From positions 1 to 28,440 of the forward strand of contig JBMNOI010000042.1 of the NCBI GenBank assembly GCA_050942995.1: a stretch of DNA of 28,440 nucleotides. The letters run 5' to 3'. The notes under the pieces were generated by a model. The model was not told where the DNA came from, did no database searches, and worked only from the letters and a program-made list of their open reading frames with translations. Both the position numbers and the translations under genes were made by a program. Positions within the stretch are counted from its first letter, which is position 1; the number at the start of each line of letters is the position of its first letter. This DNA is from JBMNOI01 sp050942995 (GTDB lineage: Bacteria > Chloroflexota > Anaerolineae > UBA1429). Of this stretch, positions 7,745 to 15,962 are shown piece by piece.

Positions 7745-8560
7745 GTGGATAAACTATACGAATCGATACTCCAATCGCGACAGCGTGGAGAGGAAGCCGT
7801 CGTTGCCACAGTGGTCGAGACAGAGGGATCCACTCCGGCTCGAGTCGGCGCCAAGTTGCTCGTGCGCTCGGACGGCACAACGGTAGGCACCGTCGGTGGC
7901 GGCGAACTGGAAACGGCCGTCATCGCCCGCGCGCAGCAGCTTATCGCCCAACGGCAGGGCACGCTGGTGCGCTATACGCTGACGGAAGATGACCACGCCG
8001 TCGAGGGCGAGGTCACCGGGATGTTGTGCGGTGGAAATGTGACCATATTCTTTGACTATATCGGCCGTGGTGCCCGAGCCTATATCTATGGCGCCGGTCA
8101 TGTCGGGCGGGCTCTCGCTCAGACGCTCTCCGGGCTGGGATACTATATCACCGTCATCGACAACCGCGCTGAAATGGCCGATGACGTGCCCGGGGCCGAT
8201 CGTACCCTCATCGCCGATTTTGTCACGGCACTGGATGATGAGTATGTCGCAGAGGGCGCATACTTTCTCATTGCGACGCCGTCGCATGATGATGATTATG
8301 CCACCCTGCGCCGCGTCATGGCCTCGGATTGGGAGCCGATCTATGTCGGCATGCTCGGATCGGTGCAGAAATCGAGCACGATGCGCCAGCGTCTGCGCTC
8401 CGACCTGGGCGATGATGCGCCCTGGCACGTGCTGTATACGCCCGTAGGCCTGGATGTGGGCGGATCGACCCCGGCCGAGATCGCCATCTCGATCGCCTCT
8501 GAAATGCAGGCGATACGATATGGCAAGAACGGCCACCGGCACATGCGATTGACCGACTAG
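7745..8560 (+). CDS. XdhC/CoxI family molybdoenzyme maturation protein
   Basis: This 271-residue protein matches the two-domain XdhC/CoxI family. The N-terminal domain has GSTPARVGAKLLV (28-40), GTVGGGELE (48-56) and the conserved Cys95 in GMLCGG (92-97). The C-terminal Rossmann domain has GAGHVGRAL (116-124) and later VGMLGSVQKSS. Known members bind the molybdenum cofactor, promote its sulfuration and insert it into xanthine-dehydrogenase-class hydroxylases. No hydroxylase structural gene lies in this window. The start is GTG at 7745 with GAAAGGGAAA about 8 nt upstream. It closes the operon that begins with the Moco-like leader, and is the main protein evidence tying the transporter to molybdenum metabolism. 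Confidence 0.9.
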   Translation: MDKLYESILQSRQRGEEAVVATVVETEGSTPARVGAKLLVRSDGTTVGTVGGGELETAVIARAQQLIAQRQGTLVRYTLTEDDHAVEGEVTGMLCGGNVTIFFDYIGRGARAYIYGAGHVGRALAQTLSGLGYYITVIDNRAEMADDVPGADRTLIADFVTALDDEYVAEGAYFLIATPSHDDDYATLRRVMASDWEPIYVGMLGSVQKSSTMRQRLRSDLGDDAPWHVLYTPVGLDVGGSTPAEIAISIASEMQAIRYGKNGHRHMRLTD

Positions 8561-8614
8561 GGCGCGTTCGAAAAAGGGACCGCCGTCCATGGATAGGGTC
8601 GCACCGGACATGAC

Positions 8615-8660
8615 CAAAGCGCTCTTTGAAGACGTGATACGTCTTCAAAGAGCGCCTTTG
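8615..8660. terminator. Long inverted repeat between convergent genes (xdhC-like and GH3)
   Basis: The arms 8615-8635 and 8639-8660 are complementary over 21 bp with a single bulged base and a 3-nt loop (GAT). The repeat sits 54 bp after the XdhC stop and 25 bp after the GH3 stop on the other strand. It is a likely bidirectional terminator, though a true T-run is missing. Confidence 0.7.
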
Positions 8661-8685
8661 TCTCTCACCCGGCAGGCCGGGATGC

Positions 8686-10506
8686 TTAATAGGTCAGGCC
8701 ATAGCCAAAGGGGAACAGTGGATTCTCTGAATCATAGGGCACATCGGGCTTTTGCTTTCGCACCGCCTCCATCGATGAAGGCAACTCGAAGGGCAGCCTG
8801 CCCTCGGGCCGAAAGCGCCCGAATATGATATCCAGCAGGGCGGCATCGTTCGCCCCGAAATTGGCCAACAGGGCGGCGCTCCTGGCCGCGATCTCGGGAA
8901 TCACCGCCGGCCGATCGAGATAGATATCGACGATGGTGGGCACCCTGTCCATGATGTTCAGAAGGCGCGCCTTTTCCTCCTCGCCAAAGCTCAGATCGCC
9001 CGAATGGATAAAGCTAAAGAACCCCTCCCGTTGTTCGAAAGGCGCCTCGAGGCGCAACAGGGCCAGGTCGGCATCTTCGATACGCTCCACCACCTCGCCA
9101 TAATCCGCGGCGACCTCGCGCGATACGTTCTCCAGATAGAGGCGCGGTCGCCCTCGAACCGGCAGCGCCTGCCCATCTCCCACGGTGCCGTTCTTGAGCA
9201 GCACGATGGAGCGGCGCTGAGCGATCTCGCCGGCCTGACGAAACTCGGCACAACCGATGACCCGCTCGGCCCGATCGGGGTCTACATAGGGATTATCGAA
9301 CAGGCCCAGGCGAAACTTTTCCCTGAGCAACCGACGAACCGACTCGTCGATGCGCGCCTCGCTTACACGGCCGCTCTTGACCAAATCGACGATCACCTCG
9401 ACACAGGCTTCGCCGCCGAACTGGTCCACCCCGGCCTCCAGCGCCCTGATGGCGCGCTCCTCGACACTCAGATGCTCGATACCCCACGCCCGGGCAGGCA
9501 TCTTTTCGCCCGCGATCTCGTGATCGGTCAGCACGCCCCAATCGGTACAGACGATGCCGTCAAAGCCGTAACGGTTGCGCAACAGGTCGGTGATGACATA
9601 CTTGTTAAAGGCGAATCCCACCGGCTCCAGATCGGTGCCCACCGGCATGCCGTAGTAGGGCATGATCTGCGACGTCCCGGCCGCAAAAGCGGCCTCAAAG
9701 GGTATCAGATGATAGTCGAACCGACCGCCGGGATACACCTGCTCCCGGCCATAGTCGAAATGGGGATCCTCACCGTCGAGTTGAGGACCGCCGCCGGGGA
9801 AATGCTTGGTCATACAGGCCACGCTCTCGGGCCCGATCTGTACCCCCTGAAAGCCGCGGATATAGGCGGCGACCAGTCGGGAGGCCAGTTCGGCGTCCTC
9901 GCCAAAGGTGCCGCTGATGCGCCCCCAGCGCGGCTCGGTGGCCAGATCGGCCATAGGATGCAGCGCCACACGAATTCCCCCGGCGACATACTCACGCCGT
10001 GCCATATCGGCAAAGGTCTCTACCAGCTCGGCATCGCCGATAGCGGCCAGCCCGATGGGCTCGGGCCATTGCGAAAAACTGCCCGCCCGGGCGCTGGCCA
10101 GAGGGTTGTGGGAGAAAGAGTGGCGCGGGTCCGACGAGATGGTCACCGGAATACCCAACCGCGTCCCCTCGGCCAGCGCCTGGATGCGGTTGGTCCATTC
10201 GGCCATCAAACGCGGTGGCGGCACAGCGTGCACATTAAAGTGATTGAGCAATTGCTCCGACACCATCGTCGTCGTCCCAAGGCGACCCGATGCGGCATCT
10301 CCCTCCCACAGGGTGCCGTCCATGTAGACCATGATGATGTTGTGAAACATCATCATGGCCTTTTCCTCGATCGTCATCTGCGAGAGCAGATCCTCGACCC
10401 GCTCATCGATCGGTCGCCGGGGGTCTTCGTATGGATCCAGCCGCCCGTTCTTGTTCAGATCGCGAAAGGACAGGCCGTCCTGGTTGATGATGGGCGCTCT
10501 GCTCAT
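8686..10506 (-). CDS. GH3 family beta-glycosidase
   Basis: This 606-residue glycoside hydrolase of family 3 is probably a beta-glucosidase or related exo-enzyme. A calcium-loop-like motif, DLNKNGRLDPYED (16-28), precedes ERVEDLLSQMTIEEKA. The catalytic barrel carries TKHFPGGG (233-240) and the nucleophile Asp322 in GIVCTDWGVL. The C-terminal domain carries IVLLKNGT, then SAALLANFGAN, and finally FPFGYGLTY at the very end. The ATG at 10506 is chosen because AGGAGGAAAT lies directly ahead of it; an upstream in-frame start at 10572 has no such site. No signal peptide is evident, so it may act in the cytoplasm on imported oligosaccharides. Together with the GH5 and GH1 genes it points to beta-glucan use. 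Confidence 0.92.
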   Translation of the reverse strand: MSRAPIINQDGLSFRDLNKNGRLDPYEDPRRPIDERVEDLLSQMTIEEKAMMMFHNIIMVYMDGTLWEGDAASGRLGTTTMVSEQLLNHFNVHAVPPPRLMAEWTNRIQALAEGTRLGIPVTISSDPRHSFSHNPLASARAGSFSQWPEPIGLAAIGDAELVETFADMARREYVAGGIRVALHPMADLATEPRWGRISGTFGEDAELASRLVAAYIRGFQGVQIGPESVACMTKHFPGGGPQLDGEDPHFDYGREQVYPGGRFDYHLIPFEAAFAAGTSQIMPYYGMPVGTDLEPVGFAFNKYVITDLLRNRYGFDGIVCTDWGVLTDHEIAGEKMPARAWGIEHLSVEERAIRALEAGVDQFGGEACVEVIVDLVKSGRVSEARIDESVRRLLREKFRLGLFDNPYVDPDRAERVIGCAEFRQAGEIAQRRSIVLLKNGTVGDGQALPVRGRPRLYLENVSREVAADYGEVVERIEDADLALLRLEAPFEQREGFFSFIHSGDLSFGEEEKARLLNIMDRVPTIVDIYLDRPAVIPEIAARSAALLANFGANDAALLDIIFGRFRPEGRLPFELPSSMEAVRKQKPDVPYDSENPLFPFGYGLTY

Positions 10507-10584
10507 ATTTCCTCCTAATACGTGCGCGATGATGCGGATGGCCCGTGTCACCGGTGATGCGGCCGCGAACACGACCTTTTACGC

Positions 10585-10613
10585 ATCATATCCCTTCCGC
10601 GTATGCTGCGCAA
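10585..10613 (-). promoter_or_regulatory. Promoter of the GH3 gene
   Basis: On the minus strand, TTGCGC and TATGAT are separated by 17 nt, about 80 bp before the GH3 start codon. Four of six -35 bases and five of six -10 bases match consensus. Confidence 0.5.
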
Positions 10614-10766
10614 CCCGCCGGCCAAACGCCCACGACGATCCGATCTCATCGCTGGTGGTCGGTCGCGCTCAAAATGCATTTGAAAACCGAGCCGCTGCCC
10701 ATAAAAAAGCTGCACCGTACATGACCGGTGAGCCTGAATGGTATGTAGACAATCGCCAAACGCGCA

Positions 10767-11462
10767 CTAAGCGCGCGCCCGGCGATAGGCCACGGCCGCG
10801 CCCGCCCGAGCCTGTTGCCACACGGCATAGAACGCCGTGATGAAGAACGCCTCGGCCAGTACTTTGAACGCATCCTCGGCCACGGCCAGCCAGACCACCA
10901 AAAAATCGGCGGCCCTGCGGCCGAACAGGGCAACAAGCAACTGGTCGCCGTTGGTGGCGATATCGAGGACCACCATAATGAACATGAGCAAAAAGCCAGC
11001 ACAAAAATAGGGGAACGATGCCAGAAAGGCTCGCAGTTCGTTGCGATGAATGATCAGGGCGGCCAGTCCCGCCAGGCCGTACAGGCCCACGAAGCAATCA
11101 TCCAATCGATCGGTGACGGGCGTGGCCTCCACCCCGAGAAGGCGATGGATGAACAGGTCTGTTCTTTCATGGATCAAAAAGAGGTCATCTACTGCCAGAA
11201 AGAAAAAACTCACGGCGATGATCCCCCAGATGACCGCCGGAGATTTCCAGAAGGGGCGTTCTCTCAAACCGCCGCGGGCATTCCAGATGCTGAACGAAAG
11301 CGCAGAGATGATCAGGAGTTGAATGACCGAGAGGATCGTGATGAAACCACCTTCATCGAATTCGCTCACAGGGTTTCCCCTCTGAACGCCTACGGCGACG
11401 GCGATGCCGATCGCCACCAGGTTAACGAACAGGACGGCAGACAATACCCAGCGCCTGTGCAT
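10767..11462 (-). CDS. Multi-pass membrane protein of unknown function
   Basis: This 231-residue protein has about six hydrophobic segments (near residues 6-26, 42-60, 75-93, 120-140, 150-172 and 195-215). After the third segment it carries an acidic-His cluster, VDDLFLIHER (91-100), and a second acidic patch, LDDCFVGLYG. These could bind metal or form a polar intramembrane site, but I do not recognise the family and assign no function. GGGAAGAG lies upstream of the ATG at 11462. A promoter-like element overlaps the end of the acetyltransferase gene upstream. The GH3 gene follows on the same strand after 260 bp with its own promoter, so the two are probably separate units. Confidence 0.75.
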   Translation of the reverse strand: MHRRWVLSAVLFVNLVAIGIAVAVGVQRGNPVSEFDEGGFITILSVIQLLIISALSFSIWNARGGLRERPFWKSPAVIWGIIAVSFFFLAVDDLFLIHERTDLFIHRLLGVEATPVTDRLDDCFVGLYGLAGLAALIIHRNELRAFLASFPYFCAGFLLMFIMVVLDIATNGDQLLVALFGRRAADFLVVWLAVAEDAFKVLAEAFFITAFYAVWQQARAGAAVAYRRARA

Positions 11463-11562
11463 GATTTCTCTTCCCTTTTAATTCATCGTGTTCCCTTCTG
11501 TTTATGGTTGCTGTATTGCAGGAAACAAATACGAGAAAATGCCCCTGTTTCTCAGCAATAGC

Positions 11563-11592
11563 AGTATAGGCCAATAAAGCGTGATCTATCAA
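11563..11592 (-). promoter_or_regulatory. Promoter of the membrane-protein gene
   Basis: On the minus strand, TTGATA and TATACT are separated by 18 nt, about 100 bp before the membrane-protein start. The -35 end overlaps the last bases of the acetyltransferase gene. Confidence 0.5.
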
Positions 11593-12059
11593 GCCGGTCC
11601 GAGATTATGAACCGCCTTTTCCAGATAGACGATGACCACCTCTCCACCGGACGGCTCGCGCCGAAACTCGTGATAGCCCAGCTTGCCATAGAGATAGAGG
11701 GTGCGTTCGCTGCGATTGCCGGTGAATATCTCATAACGTCGCGCATCGCCATAGTGCGCCTCGATGGCGCTCATCAACTGCTTGCCGATACCACGATTCT
11801 GATAGTCCGGATGCACAACGAGCCGACCGATATGGCACGTTCCGTCACGCAGGGTCCCCCGCACCGATCCCACAATACGCCCATCCACCACGGCCTTGAG
11901 GATGACATGAGTAGAGAACTGGGCGATCAGATCGTCCAGAGTCTGGGTCAGAGGCGCGATGGAATAATCATTGTACAGCGCCGCCTCGCTCTGAAAAGCC
12001 AGCTTTTGCAGCGCCAGGATCTCGGCGGCATCATCGACGGTCGCTTTAGTGATGAGCAT
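11589..12059 (-). CDS. GNAT family N-acetyltransferase
   Basis: This 156-residue protein has the GNAT fold. RLVVHPDYQNRGIGKQLM (79-96) is motif A with the acetyl-CoA pyrophosphate loop QNRGIG. LYLYGKLGYHEFRRE (121-135) is the usual motif B region. The ATG at 12059 is chosen because GAGGGGG lies just upstream; a longer frame starting at 12191 lacks a site and has Arg-rich, non-family sequence. The acceptor substrate is unknown. It probably forms a single-gene unit, since a promoter for the next gene lies at its end. Confidence 0.88.
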   Translation of the reverse strand: MLITKATVDDAAEILALQKLAFQSEAALYNDYSIAPLTQTLDDLIAQFSTHVILKAVVDGRIVGSVRGTLRDGTCHIGRLVVHPDYQNRGIGKQLMSAIEAHYGDARRYEIFTGNRSERTLYLYGKLGYHEFRREPSGGEVVIVYLEKAVHNLGPA

Positions 12060-12371
12060 GTGTCCCCCTCTCAAGATACAACCCAAATGCCTCTCCCACG
12101 ATGGCGTGCACGCTCCCCGGTCGCGACGCCCTCCCCCAACGAGTCGGCGTCGAACGGGGATACCGCACATCGTCCGCGCGATCCAAGTCACCGGACGATT
12201 AAGCGATGGACGATCCCGCCCCGCTCACAAGAGCCACGACGGGGTTTTACCCTCTCGAACAGAGGGCTGTCAACCGTGCCGGAGTAGCCCCCACACCCAT
12301 TGACGCACCCGTCGCGCCGGGGTTATACTCGATGAACTGAATCAACCCCTTGGAAAACAGGAGCAGGATTC
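12060..12371. other. Intergenic region between divergent GNAT and PdxA genes
   Basis: No credible gene is visible in these 312 bp. The right half holds the PdxA promoter. CCCTC/GAGGG around 12250-12266 forms a small hairpin. No convincing promoter for the acetyltransferase was found. Confidence 0.5.
12300..12329 (+). promoter_or_regulatory. Promoter of the PdxA-family gene
   Basis: TTGACG at 12300-12305 and TATACT at 12324-12329 are separated by 18 nt, 42 bp before the ATG at 12372. Both boxes differ from consensus at one base. Confidence 0.7.
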
Positions 12372-13379
12372 ATGACCACACCCATCGTCGCCATCACCAT
12401 GGGAGACCCCGCCGGCATCGGGGCCGAGATCGCCCTCAAGGCGCTGTGCCGTCCAGATCTGCGTGCCCGCTGCCGCCCCGTATTGATCGGTGATCTGCAC
12501 ATATTCCAGAGGGCGGCGGCATTGATCGAGGATGCGCCGGCCCTGTGCCCTGTTGCCGACCTGGACGGAGCCCGTTACGGAGATGCCGTTGAGGTCCTTC
12601 CGGCGGCGATCCCTGTACCCCCTGACGTCCCCTGCTGGGGCGCCATCGACATCGAGACCGCCCGGGCGATGCTGGCGCCGCTGGATCTGGCGTGCGACCT
12701 GGCCGTGGCAGGATGCATCCAGGGCATCGTGTCCGGGCCGCTGAACAAAGAGGCGTTCTCACTGCTGGGCCATCCTCATAGGGATGAGCTGGACTATATG
12801 GCCGAGCGCACCCACCGCCCGGATGCCTTTATCCTGGGGATCATGCGCGGGGTATGGGTGACGGCCGTGGCCGAGCACGTGCCCTTTCGGGCCATCGCCG
12901 ACCTGATTACGACGGCGAGTGTATTGCGCTACATCGACGGTCTATACGACGTCATGCGACGGGCAGGCTATGAGGCGCCGCGTATCGCCGTGGCGGCTTT
13001 GAACGCGCACGGAGGAGAAGGCGGGGCACTGGGCATGGAAGAGATCACCGAGATCGGCCCGGCCGTCGAATCGGCGTGTGCCAAAGGGATCGACGTCACC
13101 GGACCTGTTCCGGCGGATACGGTGTTTGGCCGGGCGCTAGGCGGTGAGTTCGACGGAGTGGTGGCCATGTATCACGATCAGGCGAATATCGCCCGCAAGC
13201 TACAGCCCATGGCCGAGCGGGTGACATTGTTCGAAGGGCTGCCCGTGCCCTGCAGTACGACGGCCCACGGTGTAGCCTATGATATCGCCGGGCAGGGCAT
13301 CGCCGACGAGGGCGGCATGCAGGCGGCGCTGGAGCATGTGGTGCAACTGGCCACAGGAGGGGCGGGCGCGCCTCACTAA
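12372..13379 (+). CDS. PdxA-family dehydrogenase (4-phosphohydroxy-threonine or PdxA2 type)
   Basis: This 335-residue protein belongs to the PdxA family of NAD-dependent, metal-dependent dehydrogenases. It begins with AITMGDPAGIGAEIALKAL and carries the three metal-ligand histidines in AEHVPF (His169), NAHGGEGG (His213) and MYHDQ (His268). The C-terminal HGVAYDIAGQGIADEGGM is also typical. The substrate loop is unusual: GHPHRDELDYMAERT replaces the common GHTEFLAERT. PdxA acts in pyridoxal phosphate synthesis, but PdxA2 paralogues oxidise 4-phospho-threonate or 4-phospho-erythronate in acid-sugar breakdown. The facing sugar-acid dehydratase gene and the altered loop favour the PdxA2 role without proving it. 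ACAGGAGCAGG lies upstream of the ATG. Confidence 0.88.
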   Translation: MTTPIVAITMGDPAGIGAEIALKALCRPDLRARCRPVLIGDLHIFQRAAALIEDAPALCPVADLDGARYGDAVEVLPAAIPVPPDVPCWGAIDIETARAMLAPLDLACDLAVAGCIQGIVSGPLNKEAFSLLGHPHRDELDYMAERTHRPDAFILGIMRGVWVTAVAEHVPFRAIADLITTASVLRYIDGLYDVMRRAGYEAPRIAVAALNAHGGEGGALGMEEITEIGPAVESACAKGIDVTGPVPADTVFGRALGGEFDGVVAMYHDQANIARKLQPMAERVTLFEGLPVPCSTTAHGVAYDIAGQGIADEGGMQAALEHVVQLATGGAGAPH

Positions 13380-13424
13380 AATTAGGGTGCACACACCCGC
13401 ACAGCGATCAGGGGATACTCATCG

Positions 13425-13456
13425 ACGAGAGTCGGGAGATTGCTCCCGACTCTCGT
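13425..13456. terminator. Bidirectional terminator between pdxA-like and dehydratase genes
   Basis: ACGAGAGTCGGGAG (13425-13438) and CTCCCGACTCTCGT (13443-13456) form a perfect 14-bp stem with an ATTG loop. It lies midway between two convergent stop codons (13379 and 13489). Confidence 0.8.
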
Positions 13457-13488
13457 TGTACGATCCTTCGTTTTCCGCAGATCCGCCC

Positions 13489-14682
13489 TTATCGAACGGT
13501 GACCTGCTCCAGCCAGTCGAGGGTGACCTCGAGGCCGAATCCCGGCGCATCGCTGGGCACGAGGTAGCCGTCCTTGATGACGGGCGTGCCGGGCAAAAAG
13601 ACCATCTCCTCCAGAGGCACACCCGGAGGGGCGACCCCCTCAGAGCGCTCGCCCCAGGGGATAGAGGGCATAGCATAGGTGAGATGCTGGCCGTACGGAA
13701 AGTTCATGCCGCCGTGAGTGATGACCGAAAGACCGAACGCCTCGGCGATGTGGCAGATGCGGACGGCGCCGGTAATGCCCCCCACCCACAACACGTCGGG
13801 CTGAAAGATATCGACGGTGCCTTGAGCGGCCGCCTTGGCAAAGGGGAAGGGCGTATACCAGTGTTCGCCGGTCGCCAGGCTCTGGCCTTGCGCTCGCTGG
13901 CGCAGGCGCACCCAGCCCTCCTGATCTTCAGGGAGGAGGACGTCTTCGATCCACTTGAGCCGATAGGGCTGCAGCCGCTCGATGAGCCGCGCGGCGTAAT
14001 CCACATCCTGCGACATCCAGCAGTCGAGCATCAGCTCCACGTCGTCACCGACGATCTCGCGGGCACGGGCCACGCGCTCCTCGGTGCGGATGAGGCCCTC
14101 CAGTCCGTCCCAGGGGCCGGCGTCCATAAAGATCTTGATGGCCTTAAAGCCCAGCTCCATGAACCACTCCAGGCTGGCGTCGAGCCCGTAGGAGAGGATG
14201 GTATTGCTCGCATAGCAGTAGATGCGATCCTTCTGCGGGCCGCCCAGCAGTTCGTACACCGGTCTGCCGAGCAGCTTGCCCTTGAGATCCCACAGGGCGG
14301 TATCGACGGCGCTGATGGCATAGCTGGCCAGGCCGGCGCTGCCGATGGCGGCCGTCATCCGGTTCATGAGATCCCACAGCTTTTCGGTGGCCATACAATC
14401 CTCGCCGACCAGGATCGGCGCGAAAAAGTCCTCGATGACCGATTGAACCGGGCCGCTGAGGGCGCTCAGGCCCAGGCCCCAGGTGCCGTCCTCGGCGGTC
14501 ACGACGCAGGCGATACGCCCCCAGCGCGAGTGCGGTGAACGAGCCCGTCCCGCCTCGGCAAAGTCGGGATAGCGCCAGGTGGGCGAGACAAAGGCTCCGT
14601 TGAACTGGGGCTCTACCCGGGGCCTGGTCTTGGGTCGTGGAGTAATGTCGACGGGAAATGCGCGGATCTCTCGAATCTTCAT
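13489..14682 (-). CDS. Enolase-superfamily sugar-acid dehydratase, L-rhamnonate dehydratase-like
   Basis: This 397-residue protein is a mandelate-racemase-group member of the enolase superfamily. It should abstract a proton alpha to a carboxylate and eliminate water from an aldonic acid. Metal ligands are visible as Asp220 in LMLDCWMSQD, Glu246 in KWIEDVLLPED and Glu273 in ATGEHWYTP, with the catalytic His323 in ITHGGMNFPYG. LMLDCWMSQDV plus LKWIE and GEH is close to what I recall of E. coli RhmD. The N-terminal capping region differs, so the exact substrate is open. AAAGGAGAG sits just upstream of the ATG at 14682. It faces a PdxA-family gene, and both fit acid-sugar catabolism. Confidence 0.88.
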   Translation of the reverse strand: MKIREIRAFPVDITPRPKTRPRVEPQFNGAFVSPTWRYPDFAEAGRARSPHSRWGRIACVVTAEDGTWGLGLSALSGPVQSVIEDFFAPILVGEDCMATEKLWDLMNRMTAAIGSAGLASYAISAVDTALWDLKGKLLGRPVYELLGGPQKDRIYCYASNTILSYGLDASLEWFMELGFKAIKIFMDAGPWDGLEGLIRTEERVARAREIVGDDVELMLDCWMSQDVDYAARLIERLQPYRLKWIEDVLLPEDQEGWVRLRQRAQGQSLATGEHWYTPFPFAKAAAQGTVDIFQPDVLWVGGITGAVRICHIAEAFGLSVITHGGMNFPYGQHLTYAMPSIPWGERSEGVAPPGVPLEEMVFLPGTPVIKDGYLVPSDAPGFGLEVTLDWLEQVTVR

Positions 14683-15018
14683 AGCTCTCCTTTTCGATAT
14701 TCAGGGGCTATTCCGGCCGGCTAACCGATATGCAGCGCATGCCGGAACATGCCCCATTATACACGGGCAGCCGGGATGAGGCGACCCCCGGCACGCCGCC
14801 GGTCGCAAGCGCAAAACAACCACCTTCCGAAGGTAGCGAATGCCACGACGTGGCTCCGGTCGCCCTGCGCCTTGTGTTGACAGGAATCTGAGGTGCCATA
14901 CAATTTAAGTATATGATCTCGTCGGTGACCGTATCACTCATCGATTTTAGCCCGAAATGGTGCCGGCGCGAGTTCGTTTTTCACTCAGCCGAGCTCAGAT
15001 TCAGAGACGGGATATAGC
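14683..15018. other. Intergenic region between divergent dehydratase and chelatase-like genes
   Basis: No gene is visible in these 336 bp. GCGACC at 14781-14786 pairs with GGTCGC at 14801-14806, and the stem can extend with a bulge. A short ACCTT/AAGGT hairpin lies at 14822-14834. The plus-strand promoter at 14877-14904 follows. Confidence 0.45.
14877..14904 (+). promoter_or_regulatory. Promoter of the chelatase-like/zwf unit
   Basis: TTGACA at 14877-14882 and TACAAT at 14899-14904 are separated by 16 nt. The -35 box is perfect and the -10 box differs at one base. The predicted leader before the TTG start at 15019 is about 105 nt. Confidence 0.7.
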
Positions 15019-15909
15019 TTGTACGATACGATCTGGAATCGCGTGGTCCTTCTCGGTTCGGGCATGGCTCTGGGGTGGTCGCTGGTCAACTACTGGGTCG
15101 CGCCCGACTCTCAACGATACATCCACCGTAACCGACTGCTGGCAGCCCTGATTGCGGCAGTTCTGTTGATCATCGTCCTGACAGTGACCGTACCTCAGGC
15201 AGGGATCACCGGTCTCTTTGTCTTTGCGTTCGCCGCCCTTGTGGCCTATGCCGGCAACGCAAAGCAGGTCAGCCGCCTGCCCGACACGCCCATCCTCTCC
15301 GCGCCACCGACTCGGGCATCCGATGAACAACGCACGACCGTGCTGCTGGTCTCTGATGGAGAGCCCGTTGAATATGACGGCCCACTGCCTTGGGCGTATC
15401 ACATCCGCGCGTTGGAGGCGGCGGGCGCAACCGCGCCCCACTGGTTCACGCACCCACGGGCCTATGCCCGTATTCGCGCCGCATACAGGCAGATGACGGC
15501 GCAGGATACGCTGAACGGCATGCTGGACACCCTGGCAAAAGAGCTGGCCGATGCACTGGGCGCATCGTACGCCGTCGAGAGCGCAGGACTCTACACCACA
15601 CCCAATGTGGCGAGAACGCTGAACCGGCTGGGCAAAGAAGGGATACGTCGTGTGATCATTCTGCCTCTGAGCATGGACGATCGATCCCGGGAGCTTTTAC
15701 GCGCCCAGGTCACGACATCGCGCGTTCGTGAGAGCGGAATCACCGTCATCTACGGCGCCCCCCCGTTCGACTGGCCCTGGCCTGCCGAAGCGTACGCCGC
15801 GCGGCTGGAGCGTCTGACTCAGGGAGAGCCCGTTTCGGCTCCACCGACGATGAACCCCGAAGAGGTGCAGTCCATCTGTCAACACATTGTCGCCATAGAC
15901 ACGCCATAA
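15019..15909 (+). CDS. Membrane-anchored ferrochelatase-like (chelatase-fold) protein
   Basis: This 296-residue protein starts with TTG at 15019, preceded by GAGACGGGA. Residues about 6-26, 39-58 and 61-79 are hydrophobic and should span the membrane. Residues about 107-265 resemble the N-terminal half of ferrochelatase: VLLVSDGEPVEYDG, a TLNGMLDTLAKELADAL helix, AGLYTTPNVARTLNRLGKEG (189-208) and RVIILPLSMDDRSRELL (211-227). The second half of ferrochelatase, with the catalytic SAHxLP His and the Glu, is missing, so enzymatic iron insertion is doubtful. It could be a half-chelatase that dimerises, like CbiX-small types, or a regulator. It is followed 53 bp later by zwf on the same strand. 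The assignment rests on pattern similarity only. Confidence 0.65.
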   Translation: MYDTIWNRVVLLGSGMALGWSLVNYWVAPDSQRYIHRNRLLAALIAAVLLIIVLTVTVPQAGITGLFVFAFAALVAYAGNAKQVSRLPDTPILSAPPTRASDEQRTTVLLVSDGEPVEYDGPLPWAYHIRALEAAGATAPHWFTHPRAYARIRAAYRQMTAQDTLNGMLDTLAKELADALGASYAVESAGLYTTPNVARTLNRLGKEGIRRVIILPLSMDDRSRELLRAQVTTSRVRESGITVIYGAPPFDWPWPAEAYAARLERLTQGEPVSAPPTMNPEEVQSICQHIVAIDTP

Positions 15910-15962
15910 GCAGGCGCTCCGGCTCATCTGTCGGCAGGTCTTGTAAAAGAAAGGCTCAGGTT

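Noticed and set aside
9004..10518. Plus-strand open frame of 504 codons
   Set aside because: It is antisense to the GH3 gene, which has all catalytic motifs and a good ribosome binding site.
13279..14538. Plus-strand open frame of 419 codons
   Set aside because: It is antisense to the enolase-superfamily gene, crosses the terminator hairpin and overlaps the pdxA-like 3' end.
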